A stretch of 19,433 bases of DNA. Origin: Gemmatimonadales bacterium (GTDB lineage: Bacteria; Gemmatimonadota; Gemmatimonadetes; Palauibacterales; Palauibacteraceae). A program made the position numbers and the translations under genes. Numbering within the stretch: position 1 is the first letter of the stretch; every line of letters starts with the position of its first letter. The notes under the pieces are model-generated. The model was not told the origin of the DNA, made no database searches, and saw only the letters and a list, made by a program, of their open reading frames with translations. Shown here one piece after another: positions 7,870 to 15,911 of this stretch. Where the stretch lies: assembly GCA_030636765.1 (NCBI GenBank), contig DAOVWI010000025.1:1-19433 (forward strand). The letters run 5' to 3'.

Positions 7870-8366
7870 GGCGTGACTCCCTCTAGCTCGTGAATCTGGT
7901 CCCGGAGCTCCGCCGCCGCTTCAAAGTCCTCGAGCTCGACGGCGCGCTCGAGCCTCAGCTTCAGGTTCCGCAGGTGCGCGGTGGGGTCGTCGACGCCGCT
8001 CGCCTCGCTCAGATAGAGCTTCCCGACGTGCTGCGTCGATCCGTGAACACGGCGGAGCAGGCCACGGAGCTGACCCTCGAAGTGGACATAGCACTGCGGA
8101 CACCCCAGCCGGCCGGTGTGACGGAAGTCCTCCGAAGAGGTGCCGCAGTAGGGGCAGGGCTCGCTCACCTCGGAGCGCGACGGGTCGTCGACACTCTTCC
8201 CGATCTGTGCCAGGAAATCGGCCAGCGGAGCGGGAGCGGGAGTGGACCCCGTGATGCCCTGCTCGGCAGCGCACGTGGTACAAAGATGGACGGTGGCCAT
8301 CTCGTCGTTCTCGATCGACGTCAGGTGGACCTCGGCGTTCCGTTCCTGACAACGCTCGCAGAGCAT
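7866..8366 (-). CDS. mcsA: McsA-type zinc/UVR-domain activator of McsB
   Basis: McsA binds and activates McsB in the arginine-phosphorylation system. The 166-residue product shows four CxxC pairs: C3/C6, C29/C32, C71/C74 and C89/C92, enough for two zinc sites. It has a C-terminal UVR motif (about 130-163: LKLRLERAVELEDFEAAAEL then RDQIHELE). The start ATG (8366) has GGGAGAGG four bases upstream. Length and domain order match McsA. It overlaps mcsB by four bases (GTGA). In Firmicutes a ctsR repressor gene normally precedes mcsA; here the 292 bases upstream contain no ctsR and lolD comes before, so this is probably the first gene of the mcsA-mcsB-clpC-bamA-skp transcript. Four intact CxxC pairs argue against decay. 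Confidence 0.94.
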   Translation of the reverse strand: MLCERCQERNAEVHLTSIENDEMATVHLCTTCAAEQGITGSTPAPAPLADFLAQIGKSVDDPSRSEVSEPCPYCGTSSEDFRHTGRLGCPQCYVHFEGQLRGLLRRVHGSTQHVGKLYLSEASGVDDPTAHLRNLKLRLERAVELEDFEAAAELRDQIHELEGVTP

Positions 8367-8658
8367 TCAGCCTCTCCCATCAGGTCCGCGCCACAAGACG
8401 GCTGCAAGCCGGAGCCGGCCTCCAACGCTTCCAGGTTTCCCGCCGCGCAGACCGTACCATCGCGGCGTAACGGCCTTCGCCTCCTTCTAACGATCGCCCA
8501 TCTCTTTCTATGACCCGCTCTTCCATCCTCAGGTTACACGACTCGGCCCCGGAGGGGTTCCGGACGGTGTTGCGCGCATCCCATGCGATCTGGCGATCTG
8601 CACGCCCGGCAACGCCATTCGCGATCCGGCATTCCGAAAGGGCTCCGGGGGCGGGGCT
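8367..8658 (-). other. Intergenic region lolD-mcsA, probable promoter region
   Basis: This 292-base gap is the longest non-coding stretch inside the gene cluster. I see no gene, tRNA, CIRCE element (TTAGCACTC inverted repeat) or CtsR-type direct repeat. No T-run terminator follows lolD. Ten-plus genes are packed tightly on either side, so the gap most likely holds the promoter and 5' leader of the mcsA-led operon. A possible ECF-type promoter is listed separately. Confidence 0.5.
8536..8561 (-). promoter_or_regulatory. Possible ECF-sigma-like promoter upstream of mcsA
   Basis: On the minus strand GGAAC (8561-8557) is followed after 16 bases by CGTGT (8540-8536). This matches the GGAAC-N16/17-CGT layout common for group IV (envelope-stress) sigma factors. 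It would start transcription about 165 bases before mcsA. In a GC-rich gap such a match can arise by chance, so this is weak evidence; no sigma70-like pair was better. Confidence 0.2.
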
Positions 8659-9381
8659 TCAGCTCTCCGGCTCCAGTACGCCGCCGACCAGCCGGAGGAC
8701 TCGACCCGTCCGCCCGGCGAGCTCCCGGTCGTGCGTGACCACCACGAGAGCACTTCCGTGGTCGTCGACCAGCGCGAAGAGCACGTCGTGCAGACGCTGG
8801 CTGGTCTCGGTGTCCAGGTTACCCGACGGCTCATCGGCCAGCAAGAGAGGCGGCTCGTTGGCCAGGGCACGGACGACCGCCACCCGCTGCTGCTCGCCCC
8901 CGGACAGCTTGCCGGGCCGATGACTCAGCCGCTCGCCAAGACCCACTTCCTCCAGCAGCTCGCGAGCGCGGCTCTCGGCCTCCTCTCGGCTCGCGCCGGC
9001 GACAAGTCGGGGCAGCATGACGTTCTCGAGCGCGGAGAAGTCACGCAGCAGGTGGTGGAACTGGAAGACGAACCCCACGAGCTCGTTCCGAAAGCGTGCC
9101 AGCTGCCGATCGGTGAGTCCAGCGACCCCACGCCCGGCGATGCGGACCGCTCCGGCCGTGGGCCGATCCAGCGCCCCGAGGATATGGAGAAGCGTGGACT
9201 TGCCCGCTCCGCTCGGCCCGACGATAGCGATCGTCTCACCACTCTCGATCTCCAGGTCCACTCCCCGGAGAACGTGCAGCTCCCGCCCGTCCGGACTCTG
9301 AAAGGACCGGTGAACGTCCAGGGCCTCGACCACGAGCTCGCCCGTCGACGGCGCAGCCCCGGCGACCGCCGGCTCACTCAT
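8659..9381 (-). CDS. lolD: Lipoprotein-releasing ABC transporter ATPase LolD
   Basis: LolD hydrolyses ATP on the cytoplasmic side to drive release of outer-membrane lipoproteins from the inner membrane. The 240-residue product has Walker A GPSGAGKS (55-62), Q-loop segment FVFQFHHLLRDFSALENVML (104-123), signature LSGGEQQR (159-166), Walker B LLLADEPSGNLD (179-190) and switch His in VVVTHDREL. The FQFHHLLRDFSALENV stretch is characteristic of LolD within the MacB/LolD group. The ATG at 9381 overlaps the end of the permease gene by 8 bases, so the two are made together. About 16 residues precede the usual family start. Length is normal. It is the last gene before the mcsA upstream region. Confidence 0.94.
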   Translation of the reverse strand: MSEPAVAGAAPSTGELVVEALDVHRSFQSPDGRELHVLRGVDLEIESGETIAIVGPSGAGKSTLLHILGALDRPTAGAVRIAGRGVAGLTDRQLARFRNELVGFVFQFHHLLRDFSALENVMLPRLVAGASREEAESRARELLEEVGLGERLSHRPGKLSGGEQQRVAVVRALANEPPLLLADEPSGNLDTETSQRLHDVLFALVDDHGSALVVVTHDRELAGRTGRVLRLVGGVLEPES

Positions 9382-10657
9382 GACGAATCGCCTCGACCGG
9401 CGTCAGCTCGGCCGCGCGCCGCGCCGGGTAGATGGTGGCGAGGAAGGAGATGGCCACCGATGCGACCACAATGAGACCTACATCGACCGCGTTCACGTCG
9501 ACCGGGAGCCGATCGATGAAGTAGACATCACCCGGCAGGGTGATGAACTCGTAGCGGTCCAGCAGGTAGGCGAGCACCGCACCCAGAGTACCGCCGACGA
9601 CGGTGCCCACGAACCCGATCACGACCCCCTGAAAAAGGAAGATCCGCATGATGCCGTTCGAGGTGACTCCCATGGAACGGAGGATCCCTATCTCCCTTGT
9701 CTTGTCGGTGACCACCATGATCAGCGTCGAGATGATGTTGAAGGAGGCGACGAGCACAATGAGAAGAAGGATCACCGTCATGGCGAGCTTCTCCAGCTTG
9801 AGCGCCCCGAAGAGGCTCGCGTTCTGGTGCTGCCAATCATCGACCCGGTACGGGTAGCTGAACTCGTAGTCCAGCCTCCGCGCCACCTCTGCCGCCTTCC
9901 ACGGGTCGGCGATGCTGAACTCCACACCCGTCACCCCATCGCCGATGTTGAGGAAGCTCTGGGCCGTGGCCAGATCCGTGTACGTCCATTTCGTGTCGTA
10001 CTGATAGAGCCCCGTCTCGAACACTCCCGTGACCTCGAACCGTCGCATCTGAGGCTGGAGTCCCGTCGGCGTCAGCTCCGCGTTCTGCACGGACACCACG
10101 GTCACGATCTGGCCGGGATACAGGGCGTGCCGGTCCGCCAGGCCACGCCCGATCAGGAGGCCCGGACGCCCGGACTCGGTCGGCCCGAAGGGCATCTTCC
10201 CCTCCGTCACGTACTCGTCCACGCGGGTCACGGCGAGCGCTTCGGCATCGCCGGGGATCGCCTTGAGCACCGCGCCCTCGTTGAAGCCGCCGGGCGGCGC
10301 CAGAACGACCTCCGTGTAGATGAACGGCGCGGCCGCGATGACGGCCGAGTCCCGCCGGACGAGCTCGACGACCGAGGGCCAGTCCTCCATCCTCAGGTCC
10401 TCGCCCAGCCGGATCACCATCCCGTGCGGGCTGGCTCCCAGGATCTTTTCTCGGAGATCCTTCTGGAGGCCGCTCATCACCGCGGTCACGACGATCAGGG
10501 CCATCACGCCCACGGTCACGCCGCCGATCGCGATCAGCGTGATCAGGGAGAGGAAGCCGCGACCCTTGCCGCCCGACAGGTATCGTCTCGCCACGAACCA
10601 CTCGACTCTCCTCGAGCGACGGCGCTCCGCGCCCGACCGGCCACTCAGCCGCGTCAC
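9374..10657 (-). CDS. lolC: Lipoprotein-releasing ABC transporter permease LolC/E
   Basis: This inner-membrane permease extracts lipoproteins for delivery to the outer membrane. I choose the GTG at 10657 (427 aa). It overlaps the lysS stop as GTGA and has AAGGA eight bases upstream, whereas the longer open frame to 10876 is a shadow of lysS with implausible Arg-rich composition. The product has EWFVARRYL before TM1 (about 38-60), a large periplasmic domain (about 64-275), then three TM segments with the FtsX-type signature TREIGILRSMG after TM2, and a C-terminal IYPARRAAELTPVEAIRHE. This is the LolC/LolE plan. Only one permease is seen beside one ATPase, so it may act as a homodimer (LolF-like) or pair with a permease elsewhere; sequence alone does not separate LolC from LolE. 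It overlaps lolD by 8 bases. Confidence 0.93.
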   Translation of the reverse strand: MTRLSGRSGAERRRSRRVEWFVARRYLSGGKGRGFLSLITLIAIGGVTVGVMALIVVTAVMSGLQKDLREKILGASPHGMVIRLGEDLRMEDWPSVVELVRRDSAVIAAAPFIYTEVVLAPPGGFNEGAVLKAIPGDAEALAVTRVDEYVTEGKMPFGPTESGRPGLLIGRGLADRHALYPGQIVTVVSVQNAELTPTGLQPQMRRFEVTGVFETGLYQYDTKWTYTDLATAQSFLNIGDGVTGVEFSIADPWKAAEVARRLDYEFSYPYRVDDWQHQNASLFGALKLEKLAMTVILLLIVLVASFNIISTLIMVVTDKTREIGILRSMGVTSNGIMRIFLFQGVVIGFVGTVVGGTLGAVLAYLLDRYEFITLPGDVYFIDRLPVDVNAVDVGLIVVASVAISFLATIYPARRAAELTPVEAIRHE

Positions 10658-12282
10658 TCCGCCGTTCCTTCGTCGGGCCGGAGCGCTGGGAAGAGGGTCA
10701 CCTCGCGGATCGAGCTCCGCCCGGTGACGAGCATGATCAGCCGGTCCACTCCGAGCCCGAGGCCACCGGTTGGCGGCAGTCCGTACTCGAGCGCCCGCAG
10801 GTAATCCTCGTCGAGCGGCTGCGCCTCGAGATCCCCCTCGGCGCGCTGTCTGGCCTGGGCGGCGAATCGTTCCCACTGATCCAGCGGATCGTTGAGCTCG
10901 CTGAAGGCGTTGATCAGCTCGTGGCGCCCGGCGATCACCTCGAAGCGCTCCGCCAGACGCGGATCGCCCCGCTTCGGCTTGGCGAGAGGACTGATCTCGA
11001 TCGGGAAGTCGTACACGATCGTGGGCTGGACGAGGTGCGGCTCCACTCGGGCCGAGAAGAGGGCATCCAGCAGCTTGCCCCTGTTGAGGTCATCGGCATC
11101 GGACCGGCCTTCGGCCCGAGCCTCGGAGCGCAGCTCTTCCAGATCGGCCTCGAGCAGATCCACGCCGCCGTGCTCCCACAGCGCATCCCGGTAGGACACG
11201 CGGCGCCATGGAGCCCCCAGCTGCACGGCTTCGCCCTCGTACTCCACCAGCGTGTCGCCCGTGACCGCTGCTACGGCGGAGGAGACCATCGCCTCGGCCA
11301 ACGCCATCATCTCCTCGTAATCCACGAACGCTTGATACAGCTCCAGCATCGTGAACTCCGGACTGTGCGTGCGGTCGATGCCCTCATTCCTGAAGCTCTT
11401 CCCGATCTCGTAAACCCGGTCCAGTCCACCCACGATGAGCCGCTTGAGGTACAGCTCGTCCGCGATGCGGAGGTACAGAGTGGAATCGAGCTCGTTGTAG
11501 AACGTGGTGAACGGCCGGGCGAACGCACCGCCGTAGAGCGGCTGAAGGATCGGCGTCTCCACCTCCAGGAATCCCCGTTCGTCGAGAAACGACCGCAGCG
11601 CCCGGACGATCCCGGTCCGGATCTCGAACACCCGGCGCACGTCCGGGTTGACCGCGAGGTCCGCGTAGCGCTGGCGATACCTTGATGCCGGATCCGAGAA
11701 CTGGCCGTGGACGACGCGCTCACCGTCCTCGCTGACCTCTTCCTTGCCCAAGGGAAGCGGACGGAGCGTCTTGCTGAGCAGCTCGAGCTCTTCCACTCGG
11801 ACGGTGACCTCCCCCGTGCGGGTACGGAAGAGCGGGCCCGTCACGCCGATCCAGTCGCCGAGGTCCAACAGCTCGAGAAGCCTGGAGCGGTCCTCCCCGA
11901 TGAGATCGCGCTTGAAGTAGATCTGAAGGCGGCCGGAGCGATCACCGAGGTGGGCGAACGCGCTGCCCCCCAGATCCCGGTAGGAGAGAATCCGGCCCGC
12001 CACCCGGACCGTCGGTCCCTCCCCCTCCACATCGTCCGGGTAGTCGCTCAGCGCCTCGGCCAGCGTATGCGACCGATCGAAGCCGTATGCGTACGGAGCG
12101 ACCCCAGCCTCGTGCAAACGCTCCAGCTTCGCGAACCGGTCTCGAACCGGCTTCGGCCGCTCCGGCGCACGGTACCAGCACTGGGGACAGAACCCATCGC
12201 GAAGCGCGACCTCCCGTCCGCAGCCCGAGCAGCGCGCCGGCGCTCGCTCATCGCCGGGCATCCCTCCCGCGGGCTGGGTCAC
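10654..12282 (-). CDS. lysS: Lysyl-tRNA synthetase (class II) with N-terminal zinc ribbon
   Basis: LysRS charges tRNA-Lys with lysine. The preferred start is GTG at 12282: it overlaps the prfB stop as GTGA and has GGGAG six bases upstream, giving 542 aa. ATG at 12261 (535 aa) is an alternative with GGGAGGG directly against it. The protein has an OB-fold anticodon-binding domain (about 75-180, including VRVAGRILSYRDLGGSAFAH and LQIYFKRD), then the class II catalytic core: motif 2 FRNEGIDRTHSPEFTMLE and motif 3 GLPPTGGLGLGVDRLIML. An unusual N-terminal extension carries CSGCGREVALRDGFCPQC, a CxxC-x10-CxxC zinc ribbon at residues 18-35, absent from standard bacterial LysS (about 500 aa). Both candidate starts keep it, and it sits beyond prfB, so it is not an overlap artefact. 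Confidence 0.95.
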   Translation of the reverse strand: MTQPAGGMPGDERAPARCSGCGREVALRDGFCPQCWYRAPERPKPVRDRFAKLERLHEAGVAPYAYGFDRSHTLAEALSDYPDDVEGEGPTVRVAGRILSYRDLGGSAFAHLGDRSGRLQIYFKRDLIGEDRSRLLELLDLGDWIGVTGPLFRTRTGEVTVRVEELELLSKTLRPLPLGKEEVSEDGERVVHGQFSDPASRYRQRYADLAVNPDVRRVFEIRTGIVRALRSFLDERGFLEVETPILQPLYGGAFARPFTTFYNELDSTLYLRIADELYLKRLIVGGLDRVYEIGKSFRNEGIDRTHSPEFTMLELYQAFVDYEEMMALAEAMVSSAVAAVTGDTLVEYEGEAVQLGAPWRRVSYRDALWEHGGVDLLEADLEELRSEARAEGRSDADDLNRGKLLDALFSARVEPHLVQPTIVYDFPIEISPLAKPKRGDPRLAERFEVIAGRHELINAFSELNDPLDQWERFAAQARQRAEGDLEAQPLDEDYLRALEYGLPPTGGLGLGVDRLIMLVTGRSSIREVTLFPALRPDEGTAE

Positions 12283-13392
12283 CGCGAGCTCCCGCCGTTC
12301 TCCCGCAAGAAGGCCTCGATGAACGGGTCGATGGATCCGTCCAGCACGGCGTTCACGTTCCCGACCTCCACGCCCGTGCGGTGGTCCTTCACCATTGTGT
12401 AGGGCTGCAGCACGTAGGAGCGAATCTGGCTGCCCCAGGCGATGTCCTTCTTGGTGTCCTCGAGCTCGCGGCGCTCCGCGTCCCGCTCCTCCACCGCCCG
12501 TTGGTACAGGGCCGCACGCAGCATCTTCATGGCCTGCGCCTTGTTCTTGTGCTGACTGCGCTCCTGCTGGCACGAAACCACGATCCCCGTCGGGACGTGC
12601 GTGAGGCGCACGGCCGAGTCCGTCTTGTTTACATGCTGGCCCCCGGCCCCCGAGGCACGGTACGTGTCGATGCGGAGATCCTCCTCGTCGATATCGATCT
12701 CGATGTCATCTTCCACGACAGGGTAGACGAAGACGGATGCGAACGAGGTGTGCCGGCGACCCTGGGAATCGAAGGGCGAGATGCGGACTAGCCGGTGCAC
12801 GCCCCGCTCGGCACTCAGATAGCCGTAGGCGTGGCGCCCCCGCACCTCTACGGTGGCGGACTTGATGCCCGCCTCCTCTCCCGGAAGCAGGTCGAGCACC
12901 TCCAGCTCAAAGCCGCGCGCTTCGGCCCAGCGCGTGTACATGCGGAGCAGCATCTCGGCCCAGTCCTGCGACTCGGTGCCACCGGCGCCGGGATGAACCG
13001 TCAGCAGCGCGTCGCGGTGCGCGTCCGGGCCTCGAAGCATGTTGCGGAGCTCGATCTGCCCCAGTCGGCGGTCGATCTCCGTGCTCTCGGCCTCGATCTC
13101 CTCCAGGAGCTCCTCGTCGGGCTCCTCGCTGAGAAGCTCGGCCAGCTCGAGCAGCTCGTCTACCTTCCGGGAGATCTCGACCCACGGTTCGGTCCCCTCC
13201 CTGAGCCGCTTGGAACGTTCGATCGCGGCACGCGCCTCGTCGGGCTGATCCCAAAAATCAGGGCGCTCCATGGCGCCCTTCAGCTCCTCGAGCTCGCTCA
13301 GCTTCTCCGCGATCTCAAAGGTACCTCCTCAGGTCCTCCAGGCGCTGCTTGTGCGCCTCGAGGCCCTCGACACTAGCGGTAATCTCCGTCAT
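12279..13392 (-). CDS. prfB: Peptide chain release factor 2 (programmed +1 frameshift)
   Basis: RF2 terminates translation at UGA and UAA. The gene is in two frames. A 25-codon first part starts at ATG 13392 (upstream AGGAG) and reads MTEITASVEGLEAHKQRLED then LRRYL, ending CTT TGA (stop at 13317-13315). Slipping +1 at CTT skips one T and continues in the frame that holds the rest (GAG at 13316 onward, to the stop at 12279). The joined product is 370 aa. With that numbering, the stop-codon-reading SPF tripeptide falls at 205-207 and the peptidyl-hydrolysis GGQ at 250-252, the same numbers as in E. coli RF2, which supports the reconstruction. The domain order is the N-terminal coiled coil, then the codon-recognition domain, then RASGAGGQHVNKTDSAVRL. 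A start-only call at 13271 would lose 40 residues. The stop overlaps the lysS start. Confidence 0.96.
13314..13329 (-). promoter_or_regulatory. prfB autoregulatory +1 frameshift site
   Basis: On the minus strand AGGAGG (13329-13324) is followed by TAC, then the slippery CTT, the in-frame TGA and G. The internal Shine-Dalgarno sits three bases before CTT, the spacing known to promote slippage in the prfB family. When RF2 is scarce the ribosome pauses at UGA and shifts +1, making more RF2. Confidence 0.95.
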
Positions 13393-13492
13393 TCCTGTGT
13401 CTCCTCTCGGACTTCCGTCGCTCCGGCTCGCCAGTTTGTTTTTCGGCGACCTGCTACACTTGTTTCCGCGCCCCGGTGCCCCACCAGGGTTT

Positions 13493-15670
13493 TCAGCGAC
13501 CTTCTAGAAGCTCGAAGTCGATCCGACGCGCCTCTCGATCCACCCGAGCGACCTGCACACGAACCGGGTCACCCAGCCGGTACTTCCGGCGGCGTCGGCG
13601 CCCCACCAGGGCGTGTTGGGTTTCGACGTAGTGGTAGTAATCGTCGGTCAACGAGCTCACGTGGACCAGTCCATCCACGTGGAAGTCGTCCAGGAGCACG
13701 AAGATGCCGAACGCCGCCACACCGCTGATCGTGCCCGGGAATTCGTCGCCGAGGTGTCTCTCCATGAACTCCACCTTCATCGCATCGACCGAATCGCGCT
13801 CGGCCTGCACCGCTCGCCTCTCCCGCTCCGACGACGTGGAGGCCACGTCGGCCAGCTGCTCCAAGCTCTGGCCGCGAGCCGCCTTCGGGTCCGCGAGCCA
13901 GCGTTTCAGCCCTCGGTGGACGACGAGGTCCGGATACCGCCGTATCGGAGAAGTGAAGTGCGCGTACGCCTCGGACGCCAGGCCGAAGTGCCCGAGGTTC
14001 TCCGGCGCATAGCGCGCCTGCCGCATGCTGCGTAGCGTCACGGTCGAGACCAGCTGCTCCTGCGGCGTCCCCTCCATCGCTCGAACCAGGCCGGCCAAGT
14101 CGCGCGGCCGGACCTTCCCGGGAGGCAGCCTGTGGCCGAACGTGGCCGCGAGCTTGCGCAGCGCCTCGACCTTCCGATCCTCCGGCTCCTCGTGCACGCG
14201 ATAGATGAAAGGGATGCGCTCGCGTTCGGCAAGCGAAGCCACGGCCTCGTTTGCCAGGATCATAAAGTCCTCGATCATGAGATGCGTCCGCAGGCGGAGC
14301 ACCCTCTGGATGTCCGTGGGCTCGCCGCAGGCGTTCAGGATCACGCGCGACTCGGGCAGATCGAAATCGATGCTGCCGCGCTCGAGCCGCATGGCCCGCA
14401 CGGACCGGCTCAGCCTCTCCAACTCCTCGAGCGCCTTGCGCAGCTTCTTCGGAGCCTCGCGCTCACCCTCCAGGATCGCTTGCGCCTCCTCGTACGACAG
14501 CCGAAAGCGGCTCCGTATGACGGTCGGTGCGATACGATACTCCTCCACCGTCCCGGAACGGTCCATGCCAAAGATCACCGAGAAGGCGAGCCGGTCCTCG
14601 TCGGGGACGAGCGAACAGAGCCCGGCCGAGAGGGCGTGCGGCAGCATCGGGATCACACGATCCACGAGGTACACGCTGGTGCCACGCTCACGGGCCTCTA
14701 CGTCGAGCGGGTCGTCAGGCAGCACGTAGTGCGAGACATCGGCGATGTGCACGCCAACCTCCAGCCGGCCGTTCGCCAGACGGCGGAGGGAGAGGCCGTC
14801 GTCATGATCCTTGGCGTCCGCCGGATCGATCGTAAACACGAGCTGGTCGCGGAAGTCCAACCGGCCTCGCAGGTCCACCTCCCGGATCCCCATCGCCGCG
14901 ATCCGCTCGGCGGCCTCCTCCACCTCGGGGGGGAACTCGAGGGGGAGCTGGTGCCCGTGAAGGATGGAAAGGACGGTCACGCCCGGATCGCTCTGCCTCC
15001 CCAGGACGCGGAGCACCGCGCCGACCGGCCCGGGAGCGTCCTCGCCCCACTCCTCGATGGCCACGAGGACGACCTGCCCGTCCTCCGCTCCCGCCTCCGC
15101 TCCCGGCGGGATCAGCACGTCGATGTCCAGGCGGGGCTCCTGCGCGGTCACGTGGCCGAACCCCCTTTTTTCCCGGTACACGCCGACGACCTGCCGCCAG
15201 GACCGCTCGAGAACCCGTACCACCCGGCCCTCCGGGTTGCGGCGTCGTGGCCGCCGCTCGACGCGGGCGAGCACGCGGTCGCCATCCACCGCCGACGCGC
15301 GTTCCCTGGCCGGCACGAAGACATCCGGCCCTTCGTCCTCCGAGATGACGAACCCATCGCCGGACCGCGTGACCTGGAGGCGGCCCGCCACGAGGTCGAA
15401 GTGGGAGGGGACGGCATAGCGTCCCTTTCGCTGCCGGACCACCCGGCCCTGACGCTCCAGGTCGCCCAGCGTCCGCTTGAAACGGCGGTACGCCTCCTGC
15501 TGGTCGATCCCCATCGCTCGGGCCAACTCCTGTGCCCGCATCGGTCGCCGGGCCTCGTCCTCCAGATACCGGAGGATCGCGCCGGCGTCCGCGCCGGTGG
15601 GACCGGCGCTCCGGTTTTTCGGGCGAGAGCGGGAGGTGGAGCGTCTCGGCGAGGCGGGTCGGCGCGTCAC
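13493..15670 (-). CDS. rnr: Ribonuclease R (RNase II/VacB family)
   Basis: RNase R is a processive 3'-to-5' exoribonuclease that degrades structured RNA. The 725-residue product has a basic disordered N-terminus (1-25), a winged-helix segment (about 30-88), cold-shock/OB domains (about 90-225), the RNB catalytic domain (about 265-590) and an S1 domain (about 640-725, EFPGTISGVAAFGIFVLLDD). The metal-binding acidic cluster IDPADAKDHDD (281-291) is intact. HIADVSHYV and the TSPIRRYPDLVVHRGL signature are present. The Lys-rich tail of E. coli RNase R is missing. The start is GTG at 15670; nothing upstream in frame offers ATG, GTG or TTG. GAGG lies 11 bases before. It follows the Trm112-like gene by 46 bases. 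The small downstream gap (13393-13492) has one weak hairpin (about 13470-13490) without a T-run. Confidence 0.95.
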   Translation of the reverse strand: MTRRPASPRRSTSRSRPKNRSAGPTGADAGAILRYLEDEARRPMRAQELARAMGIDQQEAYRRFKRTLGDLERQGRVVRQRKGRYAVPSHFDLVAGRLQVTRSGDGFVISEDEGPDVFVPARERASAVDGDRVLARVERRPRRRNPEGRVVRVLERSWRQVVGVYREKRGFGHVTAQEPRLDIDVLIPPGAEAGAEDGQVVLVAIEEWGEDAPGPVGAVLRVLGRQSDPGVTVLSILHGHQLPLEFPPEVEEAAERIAAMGIREVDLRGRLDFRDQLVFTIDPADAKDHDDGLSLRRLANGRLEVGVHIADVSHYVLPDDPLDVEARERGTSVYLVDRVIPMLPHALSAGLCSLVPDEDRLAFSVIFGMDRSGTVEEYRIAPTVIRSRFRLSYEEAQAILEGEREAPKKLRKALEELERLSRSVRAMRLERGSIDFDLPESRVILNACGEPTDIQRVLRLRTHLMIEDFMILANEAVASLAERERIPFIYRVHEEPEDRKVEALRKLAATFGHRLPPGKVRPRDLAGLVRAMEGTPQEQLVSTVTLRSMRQARYAPENLGHFGLASEAYAHFTSPIRRYPDLVVHRGLKRWLADPKAARGQSLEQLADVASTSSERERRAVQAERDSVDAMKVEFMERHLGDEFPGTISGVAAFGIFVLLDDFHVDGLVHVSSLTDDYYHYVETQHALVGRRRRRKYRLGDPVRVQVARVDREARRIDFELLEGR

Positions 15671-15716
15671 GGGAGGCGGGGCCTCATGCCTTCTGGCAGG
15701 TCGCTGACGAGCCCTT

Positions 15717-15884
15717 CTAGAAGCTCTCGGCCTCGTCGATCAGCATGATCGGTATGTCGGCCTCGATCCGATAGCGCAGACGACACGCGTGGCAGAGCAG
15801 CGAATCCTCGGCTTCCCGATACTCGAGCTCTCCCTTGCACTTGGGACATGCGAGGATCTCCAGCAGCCTTTCGTCCAGCGCCAT
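15717..15884 (-). CDS. Trm112-family small zinc protein (YcaR-like), 55 aa
   Basis: The frame runs from ATG (15884) to TAG (15719-15717). The product begins MALDERLLEILACPKCKGEL and ends IPIMLIDEAESF, the classic bacterial Trm112/YcaR plan. Cys13/Cys16 and Cys31/Cys34 form the zinc-binding CPxC and CxxC pairs, and Y38-P45 gives the YPIxxxIPxLL-like segment (RYRIEADIPIMLIDEA). Family members of about 60 residues are thought to partner or stabilise methyltransferases; the bacterial partner here is unknown. GGAG lies eight bases before the start. The gene sits 27 bases after era and 46 before rnr, fitting co-transcription. I assign the family from the motif pattern and length. Confidence 0.9.
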   Translation of the reverse strand: MALDERLLEILACPKCKGELEYREAEDSLLCHACRLRYRIEADIPIMLIDEAESF

Positions 15885-15911
15885 GGTCTGCGCTCCGATG
15901 CGTTCGGCGTT

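Noticed and set aside
8367..8658. Search for CtsR, CIRCE, tRNA or riboswitch in the gap before mcsA
   Set aside because: No ctsR reading frame, no CIRCE inverted repeat, no TTCGA-type T-arm and no recognisable riboswitch core were seen.
10658..10876. Upstream extension of the LolC/E frame to a start at 10876
   Set aside because: The extra 73 residues are Arg/Ala/Gly-rich and lie wholly inside lysS; the GTG at 10657 has a ribosome site and the 4-base overlap.
12283..12573. Upstream extension of the lysS frame to 12573
   Set aside because: It overlaps the 3' end of prfB and translates to low-complexity Gly/Arg/His residues unlike any LysRS.
13470..13490. Weak hairpin after the rnr stop codon
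   Set aside because: It has a short stem with a G-T pair and no following T-run, so I do not call it a terminator.
15670..15693. Six-codon mini-frame (MRPRLP) overlapping the rnr GTG as GTGA
   Set aside because: AGAAGG is only one base from its ATG, too close for a normal ribosome site, and the overlap can be explained by chance.
14132..15748. Long open frame on the plus strand (538 codons) opposite rnr
   Set aside because: It is antisense to a clear RNase R gene. Its Arg/His/Pro/Leu-rich product has no motifs and reflects codon bias in GC-rich DNA.
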